A stretch of 44,295 nucleotides of DNA from an uncultured Bacteroides sp. (GCF_910578895.1 NZ_CAJTSC010000026.1:1-44295), one strand, 5' to 3'. Positions 34,109 through 42,845 are shown, counted from the first letter of the stretch. Made by a program: numbers and translations. Notes: a model not told the origin generated them from the sequence alone.

Positions 34109-34891
34109 ATGGATATAGAACAAAGTATCCCTATATTAGAGGATGAAAATGATTTCCAGCCGCAAGTAGATAAAAATACGACTAACCGTTTTGTCGTATT
34201 TTTGGATATAATGGGGTTTAAAGACCGTGTTGCCCGTACTAGTCATAACAAGTTGCTTGCCCAACTGACAGATTTTAATAAAAGCATTATCGGTTGTATA
34301 GGTAAATATCAAAATGCGGATATACAGTTAGCGCAGTTCTCAGACAGTATCGTGTTGTTTAGTAATGATACTACTCAGAAGAATCTGAGAATAATAGCCG
34401 AAGTTGCAAGTGATCTTATGCGGGTGGCGATTAAGCAGCAAATCCCTATAAAGGGGGCTATTGCGCAGGGGCGCATTACTTGCGACATTCCTAAGCAGTT
34501 GTTTTTTGGGCAAGCGCTGATTGATGCTTATCTTTTAGAGGAAAACATTCATTATTATGGGATATTGATACATCATACTGCTGAAGCTTCTATCCTGAAA
34601 TTGGAAGAGGATATTGTTTTTAAAGATATTAAGGCGCCTTTAAAGAGCGGGAAAATATCTCACTATGAATTGTCTTGGTATCTTAAAGACTCTGATAAGT
34701 CCAAGAAGGAACAGCTTAAGGAGATAGAAGATGCTTTGAACAATATCAGACAAACGGTGTCGGATGCACCGAGAAAGTATATAGATAACACCTTGGAAGT
34801 TATAGAAAACTATTATAAGGACAAGGGGAATGAAATTGTTCCCGTTTTCCCATTCTCAACTGAAGAGGAAGAAAAACCAATTGACTCGTAA
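34109..34891 (+). CDS. Class III nucleotide-cyclase-fold protein of unknown activity
   Basis: A 260-residue soluble protein with a single cyclase-like domain. NRFVVFLDIMGFKD (residues 26-39) carries the first metal-binding Asp33, QFSDSIVLFS (76-85) the second, Asp79. The stretch IKGAIAQGRITCD (114-126), then FFGQALIDAYLLEE (132-145), aligns with the GIxxGxx and GxxVNxAxRLE strands and helix of class III cyclases. In that helix the usual catalytic Asn and Arg are replaced by Ile138 and Leu142, so this is either an altered or an inactive cyclase. The last 80 residues are helical and charged. A start at 34109, after the stop of the GIY-YIG-like gene, is chosen; the frame is open back to 34061. 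The pairing suggests a two-gene accessory module. Confidence 0.6.
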   Translation: MDIEQSIPILEDENDFQPQVDKNTTNRFVVFLDIMGFKDRVARTSHNKLLAQLTDFNKSIIGCIGKYQNADIQLAQFSDSIVLFSNDTTQKNLRIIAEVASDLMRVAIKQQIPIKGAIAQGRITCDIPKQLFFGQALIDAYLLEENIHYYGILIHHTAEASILKLEEDIVFKDIKAPLKSGKISHYELSWYLKDSDKSKKEQLKEIEDALNNIRQTVSDAPRKYIDNTLEVIENYYKDKGNEIVPVFPFSTEEEEKPIDS

Positions 34892-34915
34892 TGAGTTAGT
34901 TGGTTTCTTTTTATT
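34877..34915 (+). terminator. Intrinsic terminator overlapping the cyclase-like stop codon
   Basis: CCAATTGACTC and GAGTTAGTTGG form an 11-base stem with two mismatches around GTAAT, directly followed by TTTCTTTTTATT. The stop TAA lies in the loop. Confidence 0.65.
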
Positions 34916-35072
34916 ACTATATTTCTCTCCGGATTTGTTTCGCATACTTCCCATTTGGTCCATTATGCTTGTCTTTACCCACAGTTCCTTGCGTTTAAGG
35001 GAGTTAGAGGAATTGTCGGGAGTTAAAGGGGAGTTAGAAAGCCGGTAGGGGAGTGGAGAAACGGTCGGTAAG

Positions 35073-35129
35073 CAGCAAGCCTGCATTTCCGTCATTCCGG
35101 AGGGGGAATGTGTAGATGCAGGCTTGCTG
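35073..35129. terminator. Long inverted repeat between the cassette and the fimbrial operon
   Basis: CAGCAAGCCTGCAT (35073-35086) and ATGCAGGCTTGCTG (35116-35129) are perfect 14-base arms with a 29-base centre that itself holds TTCC/GGAA. There is no T run, so this may be a factor-dependent stop or a stabilising stem for the convergent transcripts. Confidence 0.45.
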
Positions 35130-35149
35130 TGTTCCATGTAAGAGAAGCG

Positions 35150-35169
35150 GAGGCATGATGCCATGCCTC
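35150..35169 (-). terminator. Short hairpin after the tip fimbrillin gene
   Basis: GAGGCATG and CATGCCTC are 8-base arms with a four-base loop, five bases after the fimbrial operon's last stop codon. No T run follows on the minus strand; with the longer repeat at 35073-35129 it probably marks the operon end. Confidence 0.45.
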
Positions 35170-35173
35170 TTTG

Positions 35174-38100
35174 CTATTCGTCACGTATCGGGCGGATACT
35201 GAATCCATATGCATTATTAGTAGCAAGGTTTATAGAAATTCCCAAACTCCCCTTATCCATAGGTACCATGTTGCCATTTATCTCAATAGTGTCGAATTGA
35301 GATCTGTTATCGAGTGAAAACAACAGGCAACTGCTACCGCTACTGTCGCCTTGAAAACCGGAAGTCGCTATAAAGGTCAGGCAGCTATGAGCCGGCCATG
35401 AACCTTCTTTTTCTCCTAAAATCTTGTAGTGCTTATTCCCCAAACCCATATCTCTTAGTCCGGTAGCAGGAAAGAAAACAACTTTGTTGTCAATCATGGT
35501 TGTGTCCATACCACCGGTACCGTCATTCTTGGGAACTATATCATATAAATTTACATTCCAACCAATACATATACCTTGGTCCGTAATAAGTGTGACATTC
35601 TCCGGCTTCTTTTCCGGATTCGTAAGCAAATGAGCGAACTGCGTTCCGACAGGGTATTTTCCTGGTTTACGATTACAGAATAATGAAAAAACATTGGGTT
35701 CCGGCACTTTATAACCCGCTGGGCATGGGTCGTATACGGTTTTTATAGTCAAATCTCCATTGGGAGAAACAAGATCGTTTGATTTACACTCAACATCATG
35801 ATGCAAATTCCAAAAGTTCATGATTGGCTTTTTAGTAGCTACGTCGCCATCACTTCCTCCATTGTACCAATGTCGGCGTAGATAATTTTCTAATGTGCCA
35901 CTAGCATCATTTTCTGTTGCTGTATGTATAAAGAAGTGATGGGGTTCTTGTATGGATTGCCCGATAGTTACTCCGCTTTCGGCAGCACCAAACTCATATT
36001 CTCGGGTAGCATAGAATGGTTTGTTCTGCATGTCAAATTGTCTGATGTACTCGACTTTTGTTTCATCAGTTCCGTAGTTCGCTCTGGCTTCATCAAGGGT
36101 CTGCCGGTTGTAGATGCCCGGAAGCATCGGGTCTTTACGTCCCCATTGGTAGTAGGGGTTGTCTCCTGCCATGGATGCTACCACTGCTTCCTGCTTCAAT
36201 GTAACGAACCCCTTGGTTGCTTCTTCCCTGGTTTGGGCGCTCCCGGTTCTTGTAGTTGCTGCTGTTTTGGCATTCGTTGATTGTATTGTTACAACCTTAG
36301 AGTCGGACGTCTTTGTATCTGTTGTAACAAACGTTGTGCCATCAAGCATTGTTATTTTGAAGCGTATCTGGATATTTCGTTCCTCATTGGCGCCTCGTCG
36401 GTCGCAATAACCTAAGTTGCAGGGGGCAAGGTGATGCGTTCCGTCACCACCGTGATTGCCGGTAACAATTGCTTTAATTTCTTGTGTGCCACTTTTGCTC
36501 CAGTCGGCAGGAGTAGCCCAAATGTGCCAGCTCCATATAATTGTGCCGCCATCATCGCGCACGGCAATGATGGCATTGCCTTGGCCCAGGCTGGGGCGAG
36601 GCACACGGAACAGTACCGCGTCTTTCGTGTCATTCAGGGTTACATCCGTCACTAAGTCGGGGGTGTCTTGCCAAATGATTATCGCGTCTTTCGCATTTTG
36701 AATCTCCTTCTGAGTAATCGGATTGTTGTTATAGTCCGTTAATACTTTCAACACTTTGTCATTCGGACTACTTCCTTTGTATGTATAAGGTTCGTAATTT
36801 GTCTTGTTTATCGAGTTTCCGTAAACGAGCGGGAAAGTGTAGTAACCGTGGTCGTTCACTATATAGCAGTTGGCGCTTTCCTGCGGGTCATTTTTTTCTA
36901 CCAAATCCCACGGGGCGCTTTCCGTCCCCTTTCCAGTTTCGGTTATGGTGTTGAATTTGTTACGCAACGCAGTAAAAGACGATTGTGCCGGCAAGCTGAG
37001 CGACCCTGCTACAGGGGTTTTCGTATCGGCAAGGGCTTCATAAAGTTTGTCGCCTGTCAGTGTACCGTTTTTGGGCTTCCAGCCATAGTTTTCGTCTTTG
37101 CCATTGGCATCCTGCCAGTTTGTTCCGCCGTCTGTGGAGTATTGCAGGGTATAGCCTTTGATAGGAAATGTCTTCGTTGCCACCTGGCCTGCCTGCACCA
37201 CCCGGACGCGCGCGTTCAACCCCACGTTGTGCAGGTATCCGCTCATGGGCAACATTCCTTCGGGGTATGTGGCTTGGCGGTCTATGCTGATGTCTATCTG
37301 CGGCTCCACGAGTATGCCTTTGGACGAAATGGAGTAGGTCACTTTCTTGCCTATACCCCATGTGCTGCCTTTCAAATCGGCGGTAAGTGTACGTTCGGTC
37401 TTGGTAAGGCTGTCGGTGAATTGTACCGTCAGCTTTGCGTTGTCGGGCAAGGTCTGCGGCAGCATCATGAAAGTACATTCGTTGTCCACAATGATGCTGG
37501 TACCGGGTTCGGTGTAGATGTTGTCTTTATTCCCGCCTTTATCCACCGGCAGGTCTATACCTTCATTTTCCCCGTCTTTTTTGAGTGTGGCGGTGTATGT
37601 AGTGAGCGGGGTGGTTACATCCGTGGTCCACTTGCTGTCACCCATTTTGTAGCTTCCTTTGCCATGCACTCCCGAAATGGATACACTCGTAATCTTTCCT
37701 GCCAGCATGGCCGTGCCTGCCTTTATGTTGATTGCCGTAAGCACATGCTTGAATGTCAGCGCTACGTGTCCGGCAGAGTTGATGGCATCGCCGGTTCCGT
37801 TTCCGCCGCAGTCGGCGGTGGCAACCATCAGGTCGGGCTGCTTAGCAACTTCTGTGGGCACTGTATAGGTCAGTACGGGCACACCCTTCGCACTTTGCGA
37901 GGAGTGGACGATGCCGGATTCATTGGTGGAGTAGGGCGAATAGGCATAGAACTTGATGTTGCCCGAACCTACCCAGTTGAGCTTCTCGCCATCGGCAACG
38001 TGCCATGCCGTGCCGCCTTTTTCCACTTTCAGGTTATAGGCAAAATTTACGGGCCAATTGTCGGCATCGGTGTCGGACCAAGTGCCTGTGTAGCAGATGG

Positions 38101-38455
38101 CAGACAAACCGAAGCTGGTGGGGAAATTGTCCTTTGTGATTGGTGTGCCGCGCGTCACCACTCCGTCGGTGGAGACTGTAGCGCTGCTGTTAGCATCAGT
38201 GATTTCCGTGATGAGGTAAAGCGGTTGGTCTCCGGCGGATGCCGACATCTTCCGGATGCTTATATCTTCATCGGCAACACGTGCGGAACCGCTGCCCCAG
38301 TCGGTAGGGGCTTCCACATCGAACAGAAGCAACCCCGTTGCCCGGTGTTGGGTGAAGGCGTCATCGGTGCACGATGCTACAAGACAAAACGAAACGCATG
38401 CGGACATGCCGACCATGAGTCTGCATGCGTGGCGGAATAATTTGAAGTGTTGCAT
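35174..38455 (-). CDS. Large fimbrillin-type lipoprotein, likely fimbrial tip protein
   Basis: A 1093-residue lipoprotein with lipobox LVASC (Cys29). The N-terminal half has the Mfa/FimA-like pattern of Bacteroidales fimbrillins: KFYAYSPYSTNESGI, then LTFKHVLTAINIKAGTAM, with an Arg/Thr-rich stretch (VVTRGTPITKDNF) where such proteins may be cut by a trypsin-like protease. The middle has several beta-sandwich-like parts with TRTGSAQTREEATKGF. The C-terminal 270 residues hold YDPCPAGYKVPEPN and end in GFSIRPIRDE, the pattern of the Fib_succ_major (FISUMP) domain found at the ends of tip adhesins. It is last in the fimbrial operon, after an apparent attenuator, as expected for a low-copy tip. 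Confidence 0.8.
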   Translation of the reverse strand: MQHFKLFRHACRLMVGMSACVSFCLVASCTDDAFTQHRATGLLLFDVEAPTDWGSGSARVADEDISIRKMSASAGDQPLYLITEITDANSSATVSTDGVVTRGTPITKDNFPTSFGLSAICYTGTWSDTDADNWPVNFAYNLKVEKGGTAWHVADGEKLNWVGSGNIKFYAYSPYSTNESGIVHSSQSAKGVPVLTYTVPTEVAKQPDLMVATADCGGNGTGDAINSAGHVALTFKHVLTAINIKAGTAMLAGKITSVSISGVHGKGSYKMGDSKWTTDVTTPLTTYTATLKKDGENEGIDLPVDKGGNKDNIYTEPGTSIIVDNECTFMMLPQTLPDNAKLTVQFTDSLTKTERTLTADLKGSTWGIGKKVTYSISSKGILVEPQIDISIDRQATYPEGMLPMSGYLHNVGLNARVRVVQAGQVATKTFPIKGYTLQYSTDGGTNWQDANGKDENYGWKPKNGTLTGDKLYEALADTKTPVAGSLSLPAQSSFTALRNKFNTITETGKGTESAPWDLVEKNDPQESANCYIVNDHGYYTFPLVYGNSINKTNYEPYTYKGSSPNDKVLKVLTDYNNNPITQKEIQNAKDAIIIWQDTPDLVTDVTLNDTKDAVLFRVPRPSLGQGNAIIAVRDDGGTIIWSWHIWATPADWSKSGTQEIKAIVTGNHGGDGTHHLAPCNLGYCDRRGANEERNIQIRFKITMLDGTTFVTTDTKTSDSKVVTIQSTNAKTAATTRTGSAQTREEATKGFVTLKQEAVVASMAGDNPYYQWGRKDPMLPGIYNRQTLDEARANYGTDETKVEYIRQFDMQNKPFYATREYEFGAAESGVTIGQSIQEPHHFFIHTATENDASGTLENYLRRHWYNGGSDGDVATKKPIMNFWNLHHDVECKSNDLVSPNGDLTIKTVYDPCPAGYKVPEPNVFSLFCNRKPGKYPVGTQFAHLLTNPEKKPENVTLITDQGICIGWNVNLYDIVPKNDGTGGMDTTMIDNKVVFFPATGLRDMGLGNKHYKILGEKEGSWPAHSCLTFIATSGFQGDSSGSSCLLFSLDNRSQFDTIEINGNMVPMDKGSLGISINLATNNAYGFSIRPIRDE

Positions 38456-38565
38456 AATCTCGGTTTTGCTGGTTACACTATGTAAAAATTTCAGGTACGG
38501 AATTACACGGCTTTCACGGAAAAAGAGAACGGAAGAGCCGCGGAACCTGTGCCCGAAAAGGAGTG

Positions 38566-38595
38566 AATAAAACGCTCCCCGGACGTGCCAGGGAG
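38566..38595 (-). terminator. Attenuator-type hairpin between fimbrillin and tip genes
   Basis: On the minus strand CTCCCTGG and CCGGGGAG pair over eight bases (one G-U) around CACGT, directly followed by CGTTTTATT. The position is 23 bases after the fimbrillin stop and about 110 bases before the tip start, so partial termination would lower tip expression relative to the shaft. Confidence 0.6.
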
Positions 38596-38618
38596 GGGGA
38601 GGATAGGGAAATCCTCGG

Positions 38619-40043
38619 TTATTTCATGTCTGTCGGTTTGTCTTCTTCCGGATTGCCTGTAGTAACCCAGTCTGTTACTGCTACTTCGAAAGTTATAGGC
38701 TGGTCGAGTACCGGGTCGCCCGGCTTCTTGTCACTGTCACTACCCGGGGCTCCCTCAGGTCTGTAGACAATTTCCACATCATTGTTGTAATCCGGTTCCA
38801 ATGGTTTCCAATCAGCAGGCAAATCCGGCGGATAAACACCCGCACCACTGTTTTTGCCACAAAAAGTAAGCTTGTATGTGTACTTTTTACCCGGTAACCA
38901 ATTGATTTCAATGGGAACACAGGTATATCCGAACTCTTTGGGATTAATTTTTCCTTCATTATTAACGGGGAATAGCTGGTGGTAATGATAGGCATCTTCC
39001 GCTTTTGTACCTGCTTGGGCATTCACATCCTCTCCTTCCGGATGGAAAGCACCGGGATGTTTGGCAACCACACGGCACAACAACAGGATGTATGCGCCTT
39101 CTTGCTTTTCTTGGTCTTTTGCCTCGAATTTGTATTCGTTTCTTTGTTGCGGGATAAGCATCAAATTGGTGGATGAGCCGTTTTCGGTCTGCTCGCCACC
39201 AATTAAAGGAGTGTCACTGCTACCAAGCAAGAGCTCTTGGGGACCCAATTCTTCACTCGTTACAGCCTTATTTGATTTTACAATGCCATAATCTTTAAAA
39301 ATGTTGGTTGCCGGTTTCCAATGCATCCAATTTTCATGTATCTCGGGATATGGAGTCGTTGTATCGGGATCTTTCGTTTTTGCAAAAATCATTGTTCCCT
39401 GACCATGCACTTGCATCAACCATGCTCCCTTGATGTAGACAAGTTTGTCGCCAGCGTTGTTGCCATTTTTGGCGGTAACATTGATTTGCGACAATGCATG
39501 CACGAATTTCAGCGGAACGCGCATACCGGTGGCATCGTTTCGTTTTATGTCGCTGTATGCCAGCACCAAGTCTTTCTGTGTCTTTCCACCTTCTGTCAGG
39601 CTGACTTCCGGTACTATATTCGCCAATTCCTGTCTGCCTGCATTGATGGTAGTAGCATCTTTATCCACTTTAAAATCGTCTTTTTCGTCTGCATTGCCGG
39701 CGGGACCGTATGCCCAGAACCGGATTGAGTTTATATTGGAAGGCCAGTAATAATTGCCGGTTCCATCCGGATTCAAGAGCTGGTAATGATTATTTGACTG
39801 GCTTCCCTCTTCTTTGGTAGCCACTGCTCCGTCTATAAACATTTCGTCGTACCCCGGAGCATCCGCATATACTTTGAATGCATTCAGATTAGCGAGCGTA
39901 GTCACGGTGGCACGCGTTGATACCCGCGTGTTGAATGAAATGGCTTCTCCTTGATAAACGTTTACCACTTCATCATTCGAGCAACCGGCAAATAGCAGAG
40001 CGGTTGCTGCAATCAATTCAGGAAGTCTGTTAGTCTTTTTCAT
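38619..40043 (-). CDS. Fimbrillin family lipoprotein (likely shaft subunit)
   Basis: A 474-residue lipoprotein with lipobox LFAGC (Cys21), then SNDEVVNVYQGEAISFNTRVSTRA. The STRA site after about 25 residues of the mature part is where P. gingivalis fimbrillins are cut by an Arg protease before strand exchange. Two Mfa-like beta-sandwich parts follow, with FWAYGPAGN, PLKFVHALSQINVTAKNG and TFEVAVTDWV near the C terminus. It matches the Mfa1/FimA-like type of Bacteroides type V pili. It follows the DUF5119 gene by 89 bases and precedes the tip gene by 163 bases with an attenuator hairpin. As the shorter, lipid-anchored subunit before the attenuator, it is the most likely major subunit. Confidence 0.82.
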   Translation of the reverse strand: MKKTNRLPELIAATALLFAGCSNDEVVNVYQGEAISFNTRVSTRATVTTLANLNAFKVYADAPGYDEMFIDGAVATKEEGSQSNNHYQLLNPDGTGNYYWPSNINSIRFWAYGPAGNADEKDDFKVDKDATTINAGRQELANIVPEVSLTEGGKTQKDLVLAYSDIKRNDATGMRVPLKFVHALSQINVTAKNGNNAGDKLVYIKGAWLMQVHGQGTMIFAKTKDPDTTTPYPEIHENWMHWKPATNIFKDYGIVKSNKAVTSEELGPQELLLGSSDTPLIGGEQTENGSSTNLMLIPQQRNEYKFEAKDQEKQEGAYILLLCRVVAKHPGAFHPEGEDVNAQAGTKAEDAYHYHQLFPVNNEGKINPKEFGYTCVPIEINWLPGKKYTYKLTFCGKNSGAGVYPPDLPADWKPLEPDYNNDVEIVYRPEGAPGSDSDKKPGDPVLDQPITFEVAVTDWVTTGNPEEDKPTDMK

Positions 40044-40132
40044 ATATGTTTTTCTTTTATTGTTTTTTCGGTCTTGTTATATGTTGGCCGCTTCTTTATC
40101 AGTCTGTGGCTGTCTACATTATCGAAACGTCC

Positions 40133-41119
40133 TTAGTTCATGTCAATCTCAATGTCTTCCTCATTGTCACCCCAATCCTCCATGTCGGGATTTACTCCCG
40201 AACCGGGCAGTTTCAGCCCGTCAATGATAATCTCTATATGCTTGGCGTCCAGAGTTTCGTGCAGCCGGTCGGTCACATCACGCGTATAGTGATACTTGTT
40301 GGAAGTGTAGATGGAGAGGATGTGCTTTGATTCCTCTTCCGGACAATGGCCGAACGAGAAGAACCGTGCCACAAGTGTGGGGTCGTGATTCTCGTCCTCG
40401 CCGGGACGCAGCCCAAACGAGAGGGTTGCCTTGGCGCAGGGGGTGCTGTCGGCAATCCGCCAGCTTTGCGCCATACCGCTCAGGGCGGCACTGAAGTCTA
40501 GTTCGTTGTCCCAGTTCTCTATGTTGCGTATTTCAATGCTATATTCGGCAGTGGCTTCGGTGGGTGTCAGCGTGACCGTTTGCCCCTCCATACCCACCTC
40601 CAGATTCAAGTATTCGTGGCTGCCGCCCCAAACCATTTCGGGTGTGGCGCGCACCGGTTCTTCTTCCGTTCCCTCGGGACGTGGCGGGGTGTCGCCTTTC
40701 ATTTCTCCGCGTCCCATAGGGTCGAGCAGCGTTTGGGGGATGCCCGACAGCTTGTAGTCGTCATAACGGTCGCCTTGTTCGTCCACGGTCTCCATCCCGC
40801 CGTTGTGGAACAGCAGTTTGTATTCCCCGGCTTCGATGCGTATCTTACCACCGTCGTTTGACAGCTCCCGGCTTTCATAGTACCTGCCGTCCGTGGTGAA
40901 GAATTGCACCACCATGGTGGAGGGAAGCGCATCGCTTGGCGATGCCTTGCTTGCCAGCAGTTCGCTTGCCAATGCTTCGCTCCAATCGAATCGGATGTCC
41001 AGCTCTACTACGTGCGAATGGTCGTAACAGAGTTCTTTGTGTTCGCATGCGCAGGCAATGAATGCCACGCAGAGCATGATGCCATGTTTTAACAGGAGGG
41101 ATACGGAACGTATTCTCAT
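40133..41119 (-). CDS. DUF5119-family fimbrial anchor-like lipoprotein
   Basis: A 328-residue lipoprotein with a basic N terminus, a hydrophobic run and a cysteine-rich lipobox region (IACAC, Cys23 or Cys25) followed by EHKELCYDHSH. The mature part, with VVELDIRFDWSEALAS, KIRIEAGEYKLLFHNGG and the C-terminal KHIEIIIDGLKLPGSG, has the DUF5119/FimB-like pattern seen in fimbrial operons of Bacteroidales, where such proteins anchor or terminate the fibre. Its ATG overlaps the stop of the OmpA/DUF3575 gene (ATGA), so translation is coupled. The longer frame back to 41386 is inside that gene and is a shadow. The C terminus is strongly acidic (EDWGDNEEDIEIDMN). Confidence 0.78.
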   Translation of the reverse strand: MRIRSVSLLLKHGIMLCVAFIACACEHKELCYDHSHVVELDIRFDWSEALASELLASKASPSDALPSTMVVQFFTTDGRYYESRELSNDGGKIRIEAGEYKLLFHNGGMETVDEQGDRYDDYKLSGIPQTLLDPMGRGEMKGDTPPRPEGTEEEPVRATPEMVWGGSHEYLNLEVGMEGQTVTLTPTEATAEYSIEIRNIENWDNELDFSAALSGMAQSWRIADSTPCAKATLSFGLRPGEDENHDPTLVARFFSFGHCPEEESKHILSIYTSNKYHYTRDVTDRLHETLDAKHIEIIIDGLKLPGSGVNPDMEDWGDNEEDIEIDMN

Positions 41120-42582
41120 CGCATACCTCCTTTCGTTGTACGGCGTCCGCCCATGAACCACACTAACGATACTTCGGCTTTTGTAGGTCCGAACCATTTG
41201 CGCCGGCGGGTAGATTCCCATACGTAGCAGTTGTCTTGTACGTTGTATGTCATATAATCGCCTGTCAGATAGCCTATGCCCAGTGTGAAGTCGATGTTGA
41301 ACTGTTTGCCCACAGGTAATGAATAGCCGTAGGAAACTCCGGCGCCCCAACTCCATGGTCGTCCCTGGTAGCCTTTGCCGCCCCATTCAAAGTCGTAGGT
41401 CAGCATCTGTCCGTAGATGCCCGCATGATGCCCGCAGAAATCTTGCTGTGCATTGCCGCGCGGCAAACGGAACCACCGCCGCACTTCAAGGTCGCCGCCG
41501 TATGCGCGCCAATAACGATGTTTGGCATTGCTGCTCCACCAGGCATGCATCCAGTTGGCGCTTACCGACCACTCTTGTCCGATTCCTATTTCCAAACCGA
41601 TATTGGGCAGGAGGGCGGCATCGTATAGCATATTGGTCTTCAGCAAGGGAGTGAATGGAAGTTTTTCGATGAAAGACGCACCTTTCTTTCGCTGCATGTC
41701 GTCTGCCGGCACTGTCGTTTGCGCGGATGCAGCATTGTTCCAGGCGGCATCGGATGTATCGGTTGAATCAGTTACATCTGCGGTAACTACTATTGTTGCA
41801 GTGTCTGCCATACTTACTGTATCCGTCACGTCTGCCGTAGCTGCCACGTTTGTCGCATCTGCCGTTTCAGTAGTTTCTACAAAAACTGTATCTTGCTTTG
41901 CAGCAAGGTTGCCGGATATGGTGGCTTGCCGTTGGGTGAGCCTATCGGGGACGTTGTTGCGCATTTCCTGCTCGTATACGATTTGGAACATGGCGTTGCG
42001 CATGTCCGGGAAGAAGTTTTTCTTCATATATTCCCATGCACGTCCGCCCCGTAGCATGCCCAATTGGTTTTTACGTCCGTCAATGATATGGTTTTTATCA
42101 TCGTAGATGTATATGGGAGTTTCATTGATAATCTTAATCGCTTCGTCACGCCACGGCTGGTCTGTGTTTGCCACCAACTTGCCCAGCAGTTCCCAGTCTA
42201 TATGCGAGAGAGCCACTTTGACAGTGGAATCGGGCAAGGAAGTATGTTCCAACATATATGCACGAAGATTGTGTGCACGTTTCTCGGACAGTCTCCGGTT
42301 GTAAGTGATGTATCCTTCGGGCGAGGCGCTGCCCTTGATGGTAATAGATTTTATGGCAGCAATCGGGTTGGTTTCCAGTTGTTTAAGTTGTGTAATCAGT
42401 TTGTTCAGGGATGCTTTGTTATTGCCCAACAACGTATCCAGAGTGGAGTATCCTTTTTGATACTTTATTTGTACATAAATCTCCTGTCTACCATCCGGTT
42501 CTTGTGCAGACACACTAAGTGCTGCAAATGATAACAGGCAGTAACAAACCTTCTTTATATTAGCTATCAGACAAGCGAACAT
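41116..42582 (-). CDS. OmpA-like/DUF3575 outer membrane protein of the fimbrial operon
   Basis: A 488-residue exported protein (signal peptide to about residue 26, SVSA). Residues about 30-200 are OmpA-like, with ITIKGSASPEGYITYNRRLSEKRAHNLRAYML, the peptidoglycan-contact pattern. A Thr/Ala/Asp/Val-rich linker of about 80 residues (about 240-310, with repeated ADVTD units) joins it to a C-terminal DUF3575 barrel: LLKTNMLYDAALLPNIGLEIGIGQEWSVSANWMHAWWS, then GGDLEVRRWF and ending KAEVSLVWFMGGRR. The type is the first gene of many Bacteroides fimbrial operons. It has the operon's promoter at 42609-42639 and overlaps the DUF5119 start. It likely tethers the fibre machinery to the outer membrane and wall. 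Confidence 0.82.
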   Translation of the reverse strand: MFACLIANIKKVCYCLLSFAALSVSAQEPDGRQEIYVQIKYQKGYSTLDTLLGNNKASLNKLITQLKQLETNPIAAIKSITIKGSASPEGYITYNRRLSEKRAHNLRAYMLEHTSLPDSTVKVALSHIDWELLGKLVANTDQPWRDEAIKIINETPIYIYDDKNHIIDGRKNQLGMLRGGRAWEYMKKNFFPDMRNAMFQIVYEQEMRNNVPDRLTQRQATISGNLAAKQDTVFVETTETADATNVAATADVTDTVSMADTATIVVTADVTDSTDTSDAAWNNAASAQTTVPADDMQRKKGASFIEKLPFTPLLKTNMLYDAALLPNIGLEIGIGQEWSVSANWMHAWWSSNAKHRYWRAYGGDLEVRRWFRLPRGNAQQDFCGHHAGIYGQMLTYDFEWGGKGYQGRPWSWGAGVSYGYSLPVGKQFNIDFTLGIGYLTGDYMTYNVQDNCYVWESTRRRKWFGPTKAEVSLVWFMGGRRTTKGGMR

Positions 42583-42608
42583 AGATGTTGTACATAGTTA
42601 AATCATTG

Positions 42609-42639
42609 CAAATTTATAAATGAGCGTATTAACAACAAA
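42609..42639 (-). promoter_or_regulatory. Consensus promoter of the fimbrial operon
   Basis: On the minus strand TTTG (42639-42636), a 19-base spacer and TAAATTTG (42616-42609) match the Bacteroides consensus exactly. The leader to the ATG at 42582 is about 20 bases. Confidence 0.75.
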
Positions 42640-42744
42640 TATTTTTATTGTTAACGCGTGTAAATTTTAGAATAATTAACTATTTGTGGCGAACACGGTG
42701 TATGTTCTCTGTGCGTGAGGAATGTAATGCAGCGTCTGCTGTTA

Positions 42745-42845
42745 GTTAACATCATATCCGAAAGGAAGTTAACTAAGTAGTTCGCACGAAGTTAACATCA
42801 TGAAAAAAGGAAGTTAACATCTATGCGGTAATGATGTTAACTTCC
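42745..42845. repeat. Cluster of GGAAGTTAACATCAT repeats upstream of the fimbrial operon
   Basis: Four direct, partly truncated copies and one inverted copy: GTTAACATCAT (42745-42755), GGAAGTTAAC (42764-42773), GAAGTTAACATCAT (42788-42801), GGAAGTTAACATC (42809-42821), and inverted GATGTTAACTTCC (42833-42845). GTTAAC is itself palindromic. The cluster is 105-235 bases upstream of the fimbrial promoter and could be a regulatory site or a repeat. Confidence 0.6.

Noticed and set aside
36848..38440. 530-codon open frame on the plus strand
   Set aside because: It is antisense to the tip fimbrillin gene, lacks a family pattern, and is rich in Cys, His and Gly as expected of the opposite strand of a beta-rich gene.
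40133..41386. Longer version of the DUF5119 gene
   Set aside because: The extra N-terminal residues read the OmpA/DUF3575 gene out of frame and place the signal peptide internally; the ATGA overlap start at 41119 is better.
42745..42845. Invertible promoter switch for the fimbrial operon
   Set aside because: The inverted GTTAAC copies are too short and close, the consensus promoter is outside them, and no invertase gene is nearby.
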